A stretch of DNA of 64,000 bases from Mycobacterium sp. MS1601. Lineage in GTDB: Bacteria > Actinomycetota > Actinomycetes > Mycobacteriales > Mycobacteriaceae. The notes beneath the pieces are model-generated. The model made no database searches. It was not told where the DNA came from and was given only the letters and a program-made list of their open reading frames with translations. Position 1 is the stretch's first letter. Every line of letters starts with the position of its first letter. This document shows positions 49,781-57,665 of the stretch, one piece after another. The translations under genes and the position numbers were made by a program. The DNA is taken from the NCBI RefSeq assembly GCF_001984215.1, contig NZ_CP019420.1, positions 3,472,001-3,536,000 on the forward strand, written 5' to 3'.

Positions 49781-50434
49781 TTAACGACGAACTGTCACGG
49801 TGAAACCCTTGATGACCTCTTCGATCGGATCGGATTGTGCGACGGCTTGATTGGCCAGCGTGCTGGCGGTGAACTGAATCAGATAGCGGTCGAAGTTCGC
49901 GGTCACCGGGATCACCACCCTGTTGTAGGTGTGCACCCGCTGCCCGTCGGGGGCGTCGTAGCTGCCCTCGATCATCGCCGACGGGAAGCCGCCGAAGTCG
50001 TCGAATGACTCGCCGAGCTTGGTGAAGTTCTTCGACATGGTGGCATCGGCATTGGCGTGCTTGATGGCCTCGGCGACGTCGAACCCGCCCCACAGTTTGA
50101 AGGCCATCACCATCGCGTTGGGGTAGTGCGCCGTGGAGTCGACGGGTCGGATCAACCGCACGTCGCGCAGGTCCGGGTCGTCTGCGCTCGCCCACCCGTC
50201 GGGCACCGGCAGGGTCACCGTCACATCCCCCAGGCCGTCGACGGGCAGGGGTTCCCCGGTGACGCCCAGGGCTTCCAGGTACTCGTAGAACGGCGTCGGC
50301 TCCTCGGTGGAGGTCTTCGGCGTCGGGGTGGACACGGTGGGACTGTCGGTCCAGATCGATTGGTAATCAGGCGTTTCCGCGCCGCAGGCGCTGACCAGCA
50401 GCGCCGCGGCCAGCGCGGCCACGCCGACTTTCAC
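49781..50434 (-). CDS. lpqT: Lipoprotein LpqT (LpqN/LpqT family)
   Basis: 217 residues; signal peptide with lipobox LVSAC, then a Thr/Pro/Ser-rich linker (TVSTPTPKTSTEEPTP) and the single LpqN/LpqT domain (VTLPVPDGWA, NAMVMAFKLWGGFDVAEAIKHANADA). Position between pth/rplY and prs matches M. tuberculosis Rv1016c. Function outside the cell not settled; related to LpqN, which interacts with mycolate transport. GTG start overlaps the ArsC stop by 4 bases. Confidence 0.93.
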   Translation of the reverse strand: MKVGVAALAAALLVSACGAETPDYQSIWTDSPTVSTPTPKTSTEEPTPFYEYLEALGVTGEPLPVDGLGDVTVTLPVPDGWASADDPDLRDVRLIRPVDSTAHYPNAMVMAFKLWGGFDVAEAIKHANADATMSKNFTKLGESFDDFGGFPSAMIEGSYDAPDGQRVHTYNRVVIPVTANFDRYLIQFTASTLANQAVAQSDPIEEVIKGFTVTVRR

Positions 50435-50769
50435 AGAATCTCGCGCACCGCGTCGATCGGGCGGGCCAGCCGGGTCCCCTTGGCGGTGACGACGAACGGC
50501 CGCTCGATCAGGATGGGATGCTCGGCCATGGCATCCAGCAGTTCGTCATCGGAGGCGTCGGCCAGACCCAGCTCGGCATACAGGGATTCGCGTTTGCGTA
50601 CCGCGGTGCGCACGTCGATCCCGGCGTCGGCGATCAGCGCAGCCAGCTCGGTCCGCGAAGGCGGTGTCTTCAGGTACTGCACCACCGTCGGTTCGATTCC
50701 GGACTCGCGCAACAGATCCAGTGTCTTGCGCGACGTGCTGCAACGAGGGTTGTGGTAGATGGTGCTCAT
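50431..50769 (-). CDS. ArsC/Spx-family protein, arsenate reductase-like
   Basis: 112 residues. NPRCSTSRKTL gives the active-site Cys10 with the neighbouring CxTS pattern of glutaredoxin-dependent arsenate reductases, and the ERPFVVTAKGTRLARP segment holds the conserved arginines. Length fits ArsC. Overlaps lpqT and abuts prs, so it is part of the glmU-prs-arsC-lpqT cluster; a real role in arsenate reduction is not proved by context. Confidence 0.88.
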   Translation of the reverse strand: MSTIYHNPRCSTSRKTLDLLRESGIEPTVVQYLKTPPSRTELAALIADAGIDVRTAVRKRESLYAELGLADASDDELLDAMAEHPILIERPFVVTAKGTRLARPIDAVREIL

Positions 50770-51750
50770 CTACGCCGAGCCGTCGAACAGACTGGTCACC
50801 GACCCGTTGTCGAACACCTGGCGGATGGTGTCGGCCAGCAGCGGGGCGATGGACAGCACGGTCAGCGCCGGGAACTGCTTGTCTTCGCCGATGGGCAGGG
50901 TGTTGGTGACGACAACCTCGCGGGCGCCGCAGTCGGCCAGGCGCTGCGGTGCCGGGTCGGACAGCACACCGTGGGTGGCGGCGATGATGACGTCGGTGGC
51001 GCCGTCCTCACGCAGCAGCTTGACCGCGCCGGCAATGGTGCCGCCGGTGTCGATCATGTCGTCGGTCAGGATGCAGGTCTTGCCCCGCACGTCGCCGACC
51101 ACCCGGTTCGACTTCACCTGGTTGGGCACCAGCGGGTCACGGGTCTTGTGGATGAAGGCCAGCGGAACACCGCCAAGGGCGTCGGCCCACTTCTCCGCGA
51201 CGCGCACCCGGCCGGAGTCGGGGGACACCACCACCATGTCGTGGGCGGCGTACTTCTCGGCGATGTAGCCGATGAGCAGCTTCTGCGCGCGCATGTGGTC
51301 CACGGGGCCGTCGAAAAAGCCCTGGATCTGGTCGGTGTGCAGGTCCACGGTGACGATGCGGTCGGCGCCTGCGGTCTTGAGCAGGTCGGCGACCAGGCGC
51401 GCCGAGATGGGTTCGCGCCCGCGGTGCTTCTTGTCCTGGCGGGCGTAGGGGTAGAACGGCACGATCGCGGTGATCCGCTTGGCGCTGCCGCGCTTGAGCG
51501 CGTCGATCATCAGCAGCTGTTCCATCAGCCACGAGTTCAGCGGCGCCGGATTGCTCTGCAGCACGAATGCGTCGCTGCCTCGGACGGATTCGTCGAAGCG
51601 GACGAAGATCTCGCCGTTGGCGAAGTCGCGGGCCGTCATCGCGGTGACCGGAACGTCGAGTTCCTTGGCGACCTGATCAGCAAGCTCGGGATGTGCTCGG
51701 CCTGAGAAGAGCATCAGGCTTTTGCGGTTGTCGGTCCAGTCGTGGCTCAC
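50770..51750 (-). CDS. prs: Ribose-phosphate pyrophosphokinase
   Basis: 326 residues, same as M. tuberculosis PrsA, from the GTG of SHDWTDNRK. Motifs: FANGEIFVRF, YPYARQDKKHRGREPISARL (ATP loop) and the PRPP-binding CILTDDMIDTGGTIAGA. Makes PRPP from ribose 5-phosphate for nucleotides, histidine and arabinan precursors. Lies 87 bp after glmU on the same strand. Confidence 0.97.
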   Translation of the reverse strand: MSHDWTDNRKSLMLFSGRAHPELADQVAKELDVPVTAMTARDFANGEIFVRFDESVRGSDAFVLQSNPAPLNSWLMEQLLMIDALKRGSAKRITAIVPFYPYARQDKKHRGREPISARLVADLLKTAGADRIVTVDLHTDQIQGFFDGPVDHMRAQKLLIGYIAEKYAAHDMVVVSPDSGRVRVAEKWADALGGVPLAFIHKTRDPLVPNQVKSNRVVGDVRGKTCILTDDMIDTGGTIAGAVKLLREDGATDVIIAATHGVLSDPAPQRLADCGAREVVVTNTLPIGEDKQFPALTVLSIAPLLADTIRQVFDNGSVTSLFDGSA

Positions 51751-51837
51751 TGTTGCCCTCGCCGGTTGGGGATCAATACGCGCCAATCGTACGTAGCGTT
51801 TCTGCGCCTTCGATGCCGGGTTACCGGATTGCCAACG

Positions 51838-53307
51838 TCAGGTGTCTCCTTCGGGATCTTTCTGGGCGGCCTTGGCTGCTCGGGCCGACGCGGAGTCCGG
51901 TCGCTTGCGCTGCACCCAGCCTTCGATGTTGCGCTGCGGGCCGGCTGACACCGCCAGCGCACCGGGCGGGACATCCTCGCGCAGGACGGTGCCGGCGCCG
52001 GTGTAGGCGCCGTCGCCAACGGTCACCGGGGCGACGAACATGGTGTCTGACCCGGTGCGCACGTGTGAACCGACGGTGGTGCGCCGCTTGGTCTGCCCGT
52101 CGTAGTTGACGAACACGCTGGAAGCGCCGATGTTGCTGTGCTCGCCGATGTCGGCGTCGCCGACGTAGGTCAGGTGCGGGACCTTGGTGCCGGTGCCGAT
52201 GGTGGCGTTCTTGGTTTCGACGAAGGCGCCCAGCTTGCCGTCGGCGCCCAGGTGGCTGCCCGGACGCAGGTAGGTGAACGGCCCGACGGTGGCACCCACA
52301 CCGATCGTCGAGGAGCTGCCATGCGTGCGTACGACGGACGCGTGGTCGCCCACGGAGACGTCTTCCAAGGTGGTGTCCGGCCCGACGGTGCAGTGCGTGC
52401 CGATCGAGGTGGCGCCCAGCAGCTGGGTTCCCGGCTGCACCACGGTGTCCTGGCCGATGGTGACCTCGACGTCGATCCAGGTGCTGGCCGGGTCGACGAC
52501 CGTGACCCCGCCCAGTTGGTGGGCCGCCACGATGCGACGGTTCAGTTCGGCGCCCACGGCGGCCAGCTGCACGCGGTCGTTCACCCCGGCGACGAGCATG
52601 CTGTCGTCGACGTGTTTGGCGTGCACGATCTGCCCGTCGCCGCGCAGGATCGAGATGGCGTCGGTGAGGTACAGCTCATGCTGGGCGTTGTCGGAGCGCA
52701 GCCGATCCAGCGCCGAGCGCAGGGCCGTGGCGTCGAAGGCGTAGACCCCGGCATTGACCTCGCAGATGGCCTGCTGGCTGGGGGAGGCGTCGGCCTGTTC
52801 GACGATGGCGATCACTTCACCGTCTTGGGTGCGCAGCACCCGACCGTAACCCGTGGGGTCGGGCAGCGTCGTCGTCAAGACGGTGGCGGCTGCCCTGCCG
52901 GAGGGCAGCTCCGCCGTGTGTGTGTCGATCAGGCCGGCCAGGGTGTCGGAGTCCAGCAGTGGGATGTCGCTGGTGGTCACCACGACGGTGCCGTCGAAAC
53001 CGTCGGGCAGCGCGGTGAGCCCGCACAGCACGGCATGACCGGTGCCCAGCTGTTTGTCCTGGATCGCGACGGTGACGGTGCGGCCCAGTTGCGCTGCCAG
53101 CTCGTCCACCGCCGGGGTGATGACCTCACGACTGTGGCCGAGCACGGTCACCAGATGCTGCGGGGACACCTTGGCCACCGCGTGGATGACGTGGGACAGC
53201 ATGCTGCGCCCGGCCAGCGGGTGCAGCATCTTGGGGATGTCTGAACGCATACGCGTACCGGCGCCTGCAGCCAGCACGATCACAGCGGTTTCGGCTTGAT
53301 TTGTCAT
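51838..53307 (-). CDS. glmU: Bifunctional UDP-GlcNAc pyrophosphorylase / glucosamine-1-P acetyltransferase
   Basis: 489 residues. N-terminal nucleotidyltransferase with [22 protein letters not shown] and C-terminal left-handed beta-helix of hexapeptide repeats ([20 protein letters not shown] and following), ending in a charged actinobacterial tail. It makes UDP-GlcNAc for peptidoglycan. ATG at 53307 is the normal start; the frame stays open upstream through the tRNA but without homology. The tRNA-Gln gene lies just upstream on the same strand. Confidence 0.97.
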   Translation of the reverse strand: MTNQAETAVIVLAAGAGTRMRSDIPKMLHPLAGRSMLSHVIHAVAKVSPQHLVTVLGHSREVITPAVDELAAQLGRTVTVAIQDKQLGTGHAVLCGLTALPDGFDGTVVVTTSDIPLLDSDTLAGLIDTHTAELPSGRAAATVLTTTLPDPTGYGRVLRTQDGEVIAIVEQADASPSQQAICEVNAGVYAFDATALRSALDRLRSDNAQHELYLTDAISILRGDGQIVHAKHVDDSMLVAGVNDRVQLAAVGAELNRRIVAAHQLGGVTVVDPASTWIDVEVTIGQDTVVQPGTQLLGATSIGTHCTVGPDTTLEDVSVGDHASVVRTHGSSSTIGVGATVGPFTYLRPGSHLGADGKLGAFVETKNATIGTGTKVPHLTYVGDADIGEHSNIGASSVFVNYDGQTKRRTTVGSHVRTGSDTMFVAPVTVGDGAYTGAGTVLREDVPPGALAVSAGPQRNIEGWVQRKRPDSASARAAKAAQKDPEGDT

Positions 53308-53357
53308 GAAGCTCCGTGCTGATAGTCGCAAGGACTCGCTCGTCCCTCGCTCGCTTG

Positions 53358-53429
53358 CTCCGTCGCCAGGACTCGAACCTGAACTATCTGAACCAAAATC
53401 AGAGGTGCTGCCGATTACACCACGACGGA
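53358..53429 (-). tRNA. tRNA-Gln (anticodon TTG)
   Basis: 72 nt cloverleaf on the minus strand: acceptor stem TCCGTCG/CGACGGA with discriminator G, D-arm GGTGTAATCGGCAGCACC, anticodon stem TCTGA/TCAGA with loop TTTTGGT (anticodon TTG), T-arm with GTTCGAGTCC. No encoded CCA. Located upstream of glmU as in M. tuberculosis. Confidence 0.97.
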
Positions 53430-53456
53430 CTATCGCGGCACGGAGTCTATACGCTG

Positions 53457-54098
53457 ATGGCCGTGGCAGCCCCTGACAAAGAGGTGCGCGCCCCGCGGGC
53501 CCGGATGACCGGCAGCGAGCGACGGCATCAGTTGATCGAAATCGCGCGCACACTGTTCGCCGAGCGTGGCTACGACGCCACCTCCATCGAGGAGATCGCG
53601 CAGCGGGCCAACGTGTCCAAACCCGTGGTCTATGAGCATTTCGGTGGCAAAGAGGGTCTCTACGCCGTGGTGGTGGACCGGGAGATGTCGGCATTGCTCG
53701 ACGGCATCACCTCGTCGCTGACCAACAATCGCTCCCGGGTGCGCGTGGAGATGGTGACGCTGGCGCTGCTGACCTACGTCGAAGAGCGCACCGACGGCTT
53801 CCGGATCATGATCCGCGACTCGCCGGCCTCCATCAGCTCGGGCACGTACTCGTCGCTGCTCAACGATGCGGTGTCGCAGGTGGCCTCGATCCTGGCCGGC
53901 GACTTCTCCCGCCGCGGCCTGGACCCCGAACTCGCGCCGCTGTACGCGCAGGCGCTGGTGGGGTCGGTCTCCATGACCGCGCAATGGTGGCTGGACACGC
54001 GCGAGCCCAAGAAGGAAGTGGTGGCCGCGCATCTGGTGAACCTGATGTGGAACGGCCTGACCCATCTCGAGGCGGATCCGCACCTGCAGGACGAGTAG
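53457..54098 (+). CDS. TetR-family regulator (Rv1019-like)
   Basis: 213 residues. The N-terminus [19 protein letters not shown] is followed by a clear helix-turn-helix ([37 protein letters not shown]). The C-terminal domain carries [22 protein letters not shown] and [20 protein letters not shown]. It sits between tRNA-Gln/glmU and mfd as Rv1019 does, though here repeats and two genes are inserted before mfd. ATG preceded only by weak purines. Confidence 0.92.
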   Translation: MAVAAPDKEVRAPRARMTGSERRHQLIEIARTLFAERGYDATSIEEIAQRANVSKPVVYEHFGGKEGLYAVVVDREMSALLDGITSSLTNNRSRVRVEMVTLALLTYVEERTDGFRIMIRDSPASISSGTYSSLLNDAVSQVASILAGDFSRRGLDPELAPLYAQALVGSVSMTAQWWLDTREPKKEVVAAHLVNLMWNGLTHLEADPHLQDE

Positions 54099-54209
54099 GC
54101 CGTCGTCTGGCACCTTGAATCACCTGGGCACTCCGGGCGCCCAGACTCCCTCGCACCACGGGCTCAGGACTCCCGCAGGCTTCCCACGCCTTCTCCTTTT
54201 GCACTGCCA

Positions 54210-54255
54210 GTCACTTTCTGGCGGGAATTCGGCTCGAATCCCGCCAGAGAGTGAC
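54210..54255. repeat. 46-bp palindromic element, copy C
   Basis: The most perfect of the four copies: GTCACT, two wobble/AT pairs, CTGGCGGG, ATTCG, a three-base turn GCT, CGAAT, CCCGCCAG and AGTGAC pair almost without a break to give a stem of about 21 bp. Followed by GCGCTGCC and then a second small hairpin AGAGTG/CACTCT at 54248-54268. Confidence 0.85.
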
Positions 54256-54266
54256 GCGCTGCCACT

Positions 54267-54323
54267 CTGTGGACACGCTGTCGCGCTGCGGACCCGCTGT
54301 CACTCTGCGGACACGCTGTCGCG
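54267..54323. repeat. 19-bp tandem repeat array, three units
   Basis: Units at 54267-54285, 54286-54304 and 54305-54323 fit CTGYGGACMCGCTGTCRCK, with one to four differences. Decayed copies continue to about 54390 (CCGCGGTCGG, CCGCGGACGTGCTGGCGTCC). The core CGCTGTC also follows the 46-bp elements on each side. No coding region; together with elements C and D this fills the 295-bp gap between the TetR and the LysA-like gene. Confidence 0.85.
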
Positions 54324-54388
54324 CCGCGGTCGGGGCTGGCGTCCCACTGTCGCGCCGCGGACGTGCTGGCGTCCCACAGTCACCGCGA

Positions 54389-54434
54389 GTCACTCAGCGG
54401 CGGAAGTTCGGCCTGAATCCCGCCGCGGAGTGAC
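54389..54434. repeat. 46-bp palindromic element, copy D
   Basis: Starts GTCACT and ends AGTGAC, with stem GCGGCGG/CCGCCGC and loop containing TTCGGCCTGAA; same length as copies A to C and followed by GCGCTGTC. It overlaps the 3' end of the LysA-like gene, supplying its stop codon region. Confidence 0.85.
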
Positions 54435-55587
54435 GCGCTGTCGAGCGGCGGTCGAGGTCGGGGTCGGACAGGGCCTTCAGGCGGCCGTGGCGCAGCGACA
54501 CCGACGGCGAAGTGGCAATGCCGTGGTTGTAAGCGCCCGAGCCGGCGACGGCGATCAGGTCGCCAGGGTGGACGTCACACGGAAGGTCGGCATCGCCGAC
54601 GATCTCGACGCCATTGCTGCCGACGATCGTCGTCGGCTGCGACGGCCCCAGTACGTGCCGGTTGGCCAGGGCAGCGGTGCACCGCGTTCCGTAGGGCGCC
54701 GAACCGTCGACGGTGACGAGCGTGCCTTTGGTCGACGCCACCCGGTACAGCGTCACTCCGGCCCGGGCGATGAGCCCACGCCCCGGTTCCACCACGACGG
54801 TGGGCCGCGGAAACCGCTCGGTCGCGCAGGCTTCGTCCAGGGCGTCGTCAATGGTCAGCGACAGTGTGCGCAGATCCAGCGCCCGGTCTCCGCTGACATA
54901 GGGCACGGCGTGTCCGCCGCCGAGGTTGAGTTCGCCGAGGATCACGCCGTGCGTCTTGCGCGCGTCGGCCATGACGCGGATCATCCGGCGCACCATTTGG
55001 CCGTAGACCGCGGCGTCGGTGATCTGGGTGCCGATGTGAAAGTGCAACCCCATCGGTCGTAGCCAGGGTTCTCGCAGTACGCGCTGGAGCAGTCCCGGTT
55101 GCTCGGCGCTGACGAGGACTTTCTGCGGGTGCCTGGCCAGATAGTCGAGTTCGGTTGCCACGTTGACGACCACGAGGCCGACGCCGGCAGTCACTGCGGC
55201 CTCGACATCGTCGCCGTGGAACACGATTCGTGACGGGTCGACGCCACCGGTCAGCGCGGTGGCCAGCTCACCGGTCGAACAGACGTCCACGCCCAGGTGT
55301 TCGTCCACGGCCCAGCGAGCCACGGCTGTGGTCAGTAGCGCCTTGCCTGCGTACACCACTTTGGTGCCGGGCATCTCTTTGCGGTAGCGCCTTGCGCGGT
55401 AGCGGAAGTCGGCTTCATCCAGCACATGCGCCGGAGTGCCTACCTCGTCGGCGATCGCTGGCAGGGCCACGCCGCTGACGGTCAGGCGCCCGGCTGCGTC
55501 GACGCCGGTGCTGCGCGGCCACAGAGTGGGGTCGATCCGCAGCTTCACGGCGTGACGCAGCGACAGGAGGATGTCGCGAAGTGTCAT
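54394..55587 (-). CDS. LysA-like PLP-dependent decarboxylase (fold III)
   Basis: 397 residues, alanine-racemase/ODC-DAPDC fold. The PLP lysine is in VVYAGKAL, followed by VDVCSTGEL, the barrel residues HFHIGTQI, the phosphate loop ELNLGGGHAVPY, and the C-terminal YGTRCT and GSGAYNH segments. It resembles diaminopimelate decarboxylase but is shorter, and the CESxD cysteine region is not seen, so another D-amino-acid or peptide-linked substrate is possible. ATG preceded by AGGA. Its last 17 residues (RSTARHSAAGFRPNFRR) are encoded by a dispersed repeat. Confidence 0.85.
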   Translation of the reverse strand: MTLRDILLSLRHAVKLRIDPTLWPRSTGVDAAGRLTVSGVALPAIADEVGTPAHVLDEADFRYRARRYRKEMPGTKVVYAGKALLTTAVARWAVDEHLGVDVCSTGELATALTGGVDPSRIVFHGDDVEAAVTAGVGLVVVNVATELDYLARHPQKVLVSAEQPGLLQRVLREPWLRPMGLHFHIGTQITDAAVYGQMVRRMIRVMADARKTHGVILGELNLGGGHAVPYVSGDRALDLRTLSLTIDDALDEACATERFPRPTVVVEPGRGLIARAGVTLYRVASTKGTLVTVDGSAPYGTRCTAALANRHVLGPSQPTTIVGSNGVEIVGDADLPCDVHPGDLIAVAGSGAYNHGIATSPSVSLRHGRLKALSDPDLDRRSTARHSAAGFRPNFRR

Positions 55588-55659
55588 GGTCCTACGGTGC
55601 GCCCGCTGGCTGGCAACGGGCACAGGCGTTTACGAGGTTCTGACAGCTTCCTGCGGCAG

Positions 55660-56427
55660 CTATCCGACGGTCTGTTGGCCGTCGCGTCCGTCGCTGCCGG
55701 ATTGGGAGCCGCCCTTGCCGCCGGTGCCGGGGGTGCCCTCGGAACCGGTGTTGCCGCCATTTCCGCCGTTGCCGTTGCGTCCGGCGCTGCCGCCGTCGCC
55801 GCCGGTGTCGTCGCCGAAGCCGCCGTCGCCACCGTTGCCGGATTTGCCGCCGCCGTTGCCGCCGAGCCCGCCGGAGCCGGAGTAGCCGATGCCTTGACCA
55901 CCCTTGCCGCCGTTACCGGTTCCGATGGTGCCTGCGTCGCCGCCGTCTCCTCCGTCGCCGATGCCGTAATCGCCGTCGCCGATGCCGGTTCCGCCGTCGC
56001 CGCCGTTGCCGGCGCGGTTGCCGCCCTTGCCGCCGTCACCACCGATGCCGCCGTAGGTGCCTTCACCTCGGCCGCCGTTGCCGCCGTTGCCGAATTGGCC
56101 GGCATCTCCGCCGTCGCCGCCGACGGCCACCCCGTCGTCGGGGTCGGTGGCAATGGCGTCGCCGCCGTCACCGCCGTTGCCGAGCCCGAAGGCATCACCG
56201 CCCCAGCCGGCGACGACAGTGGAGGCGCCTTCGGCGTTGCCGCCGCGGCCGCCGTTGCCGATCAGGGCTCCGCCGTTGCCGCCGTCTCCGCCGTAGCCAC
56301 TGTCGGCGGTCTCGGAGCCGCCGAAGCCTCCATTGCCGCCGTTGCCGATGGAGATGGCATGTCCGCCGTCGCCGCCTTGGCCGTTGTCGCCGGTGGCGTT
56401 GCCACCATGACCGCCGTTGCCCATCAT
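55660..56427 (-). CDS. PGRS-like glycine-rich protein, C-terminal half (shifted frame)
   Basis: 255 residues made almost entirely of GNGG, GGDGG and GGNGG repeats with little else (S, T, D, I, Y scattered). It begins ATGATGGGC, whose first ATG overlaps the stop of the upstream half by two bases, and continues the same repeat pattern, so both halves were one PGRS-like protein separated by one lost base. Poly-glycine triplet repeats of this kind are predicted to fold as a polyglycine-II sandwich. Could also be translated by coupling from the overlapping stop/start. Confidence 0.7.
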   Translation of the reverse strand: MMGNGGHGGNATGDNGQGGDGGHAISIGNGGNGGFGGSETADSGYGGDGGNGGALIGNGGRGGNAEGASTVVAGWGGDAFGLGNGGDGGDAIATDPDDGVAVGGDGGDAGQFGNGGNGGRGEGTYGGIGGDGGKGGNRAGNGGDGGTGIGDGDYGIGDGGDGGDAGTIGTGNGGKGGQGIGYSGSGGLGGNGGGKSGNGGDGGFGDDTGGDGGSAGRNGNGGNGGNTGSEGTPGTGGKGGSQSGSDGRDGQQTVG

Positions 56428-57407
56428 CTGGCCGCCCAGCCGCCATTGCCGCCGGAGCCGTTGTCGGCGTTGGAGTTTCCACCGCGTCCGCCGTTGCCGA
56501 TCCAGCCGGCATCACCGCCGTTGCCGGCGTCGGCGAAGGCCTCGTTGGCGTCGCCGCCTGCGCCGCCGTTGCCGAACAGGGTTCCGCCCTTGCCGCCGTT
56601 GCCCGCTGCGCTGGTGGCGGTGGCAGCTGCTCCTGCTCCGCCATTGCCAAACAGTCCTGCGGCGCCGCCGGTTCCGCCATTGGCGCCGGCGCCGCCGTTG
56701 CCCCAGATCAGGCCGCCCCGGCCACCGTTGCACGCCGAGCCGGTGCAATCGGCTGCAGCGTCGACACCGTTGCCGAAGAGGCCGAGCAGCGGCCCGTTGC
56801 CGAACACACTCTCGAAACTCGGAAGGCCGGCGCGTAATGCGGCGGTGCTCGTCGAGCCGCAGCTGGTGTGGGGGAAGTCGTAACAGACCCGGGTGTTGTT
56901 GAGGTGCCAGGCGAAGATCCGATGGTCGAAGCCGACCATCGTGACGGTGTTTGAGTTGCCGTCGAGATTCAGTCGAAGGCCGACGGAGTCCACGGCGACG
57001 GAGTTGTTGTCACCGCTGATGCGGATGTCGTTGGCGTTTCCGTTGATGGACAGCTGGTTATAGGCGCCGGACACCGTGGCCCTGGCTGCGGTTCCAGTGG
57101 CGCGGATGTTGCTGCCGTATCCGTCGACCTCTATGGCGGCTCGGTCGCCGGTGGCCACCGCCTTCGTCATGTCGGATATCGCGACGGCTCGGGCATCGGC
57201 GCCCACAGCAATGGAAGAGGAGTCGTTTTGGGTAGATGTGGCGAACGCCGACCCGCTTTGGTATTTCATCTCACCATTGATCGAAATCGCGAGATGCCCA
57301 CCGGTCGGTGCCGACGGCGTGGCCGCACTGGCCACCAGCGGCGATGCGAGGCCGACGCCTACCGCGGCCGCCAGAATTCCGACCCTACCCACACCCGTAC
57401 GCGCCAT
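56424..57407 (-). CDS. Secreted PGRS-like glycine-rich protein, N-terminal half
   Basis: 327 residues. Sec signal peptide (VGILAAAVGVGLASPLVASA), then about 150 residues of alternating Asn/Asp/Ser-rich strands (LSINGNANDIRISGDNNSVA, LRLNLDGNSNTVTM) resembling a beta-solenoid, then two cysteine pairs (VCYDFPHTSCG, DCTGSACNGG) and the start of the GGNGG array. No PE or PPE domain, unlike true PE_PGRS proteins. GAAGG upstream of the ATG. Role likely at the cell surface; unknown. Confidence 0.75.
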   Translation of the reverse strand: MARTGVGRVGILAAAVGVGLASPLVASAATPSAPTGGHLAISINGEMKYQSGSAFATSTQNDSSSIAVGADARAVAISDMTKAVATGDRAAIEVDGYGSNIRATGTAARATVSGAYNQLSINGNANDIRISGDNNSVAVDSVGLRLNLDGNSNTVTMVGFDHRIFAWHLNNTRVCYDFPHTSCGSTSTAALRAGLPSFESVFGNGPLLGLFGNGVDAAADCTGSACNGGRGGLIWGNGGAGANGGTGGAAGLFGNGGAGAAATATSAAGNGGKGGTLFGNGGAGGDANEAFADAGNGGDAGWIGNGGRGGNSNADNGSGGNGGWAAR

Positions 57408-57665
57408 TACTGCCTTCCGATTGTCAGCCAGAGAAGCTGAAAGATTTGCTCAAGCCTGACCTAGGTCGTCACAAGCCCAGGCGAACGGTTGGTTGACCGA
57501 ATCTGCATACTCAGTGAACCAGCATGTCAAGGGTATTTCTGAAAACCTGGATCAAAATAGCAGGCAAGTCAATTGTGCACATGGGAAATGAATCGGAATG
57601 TGCTCTGCAACGTCAGGCCGCTCCACTGACGAGGCCGTCGACTCCGCGCCTAGAATGGGTGCATC
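57408..57665. other. Low-GC gap upstream of PGRS-like gene and mfd
   Basis: 258 bp between divergent genes. Clearly lower in GC than its surroundings (AAACCTGGATCAAAATAGCA), with no credible gene. It should hold both promoters; I cannot assign exact -10/-35 boxes with confidence. Confidence 0.5.

Noticed and set aside
54267..54323. CRISPR or origin iterons
   Set aside because: Units of 19 bp abut without spacers, there is no rep or cas gene and no AT-rich region nearby.
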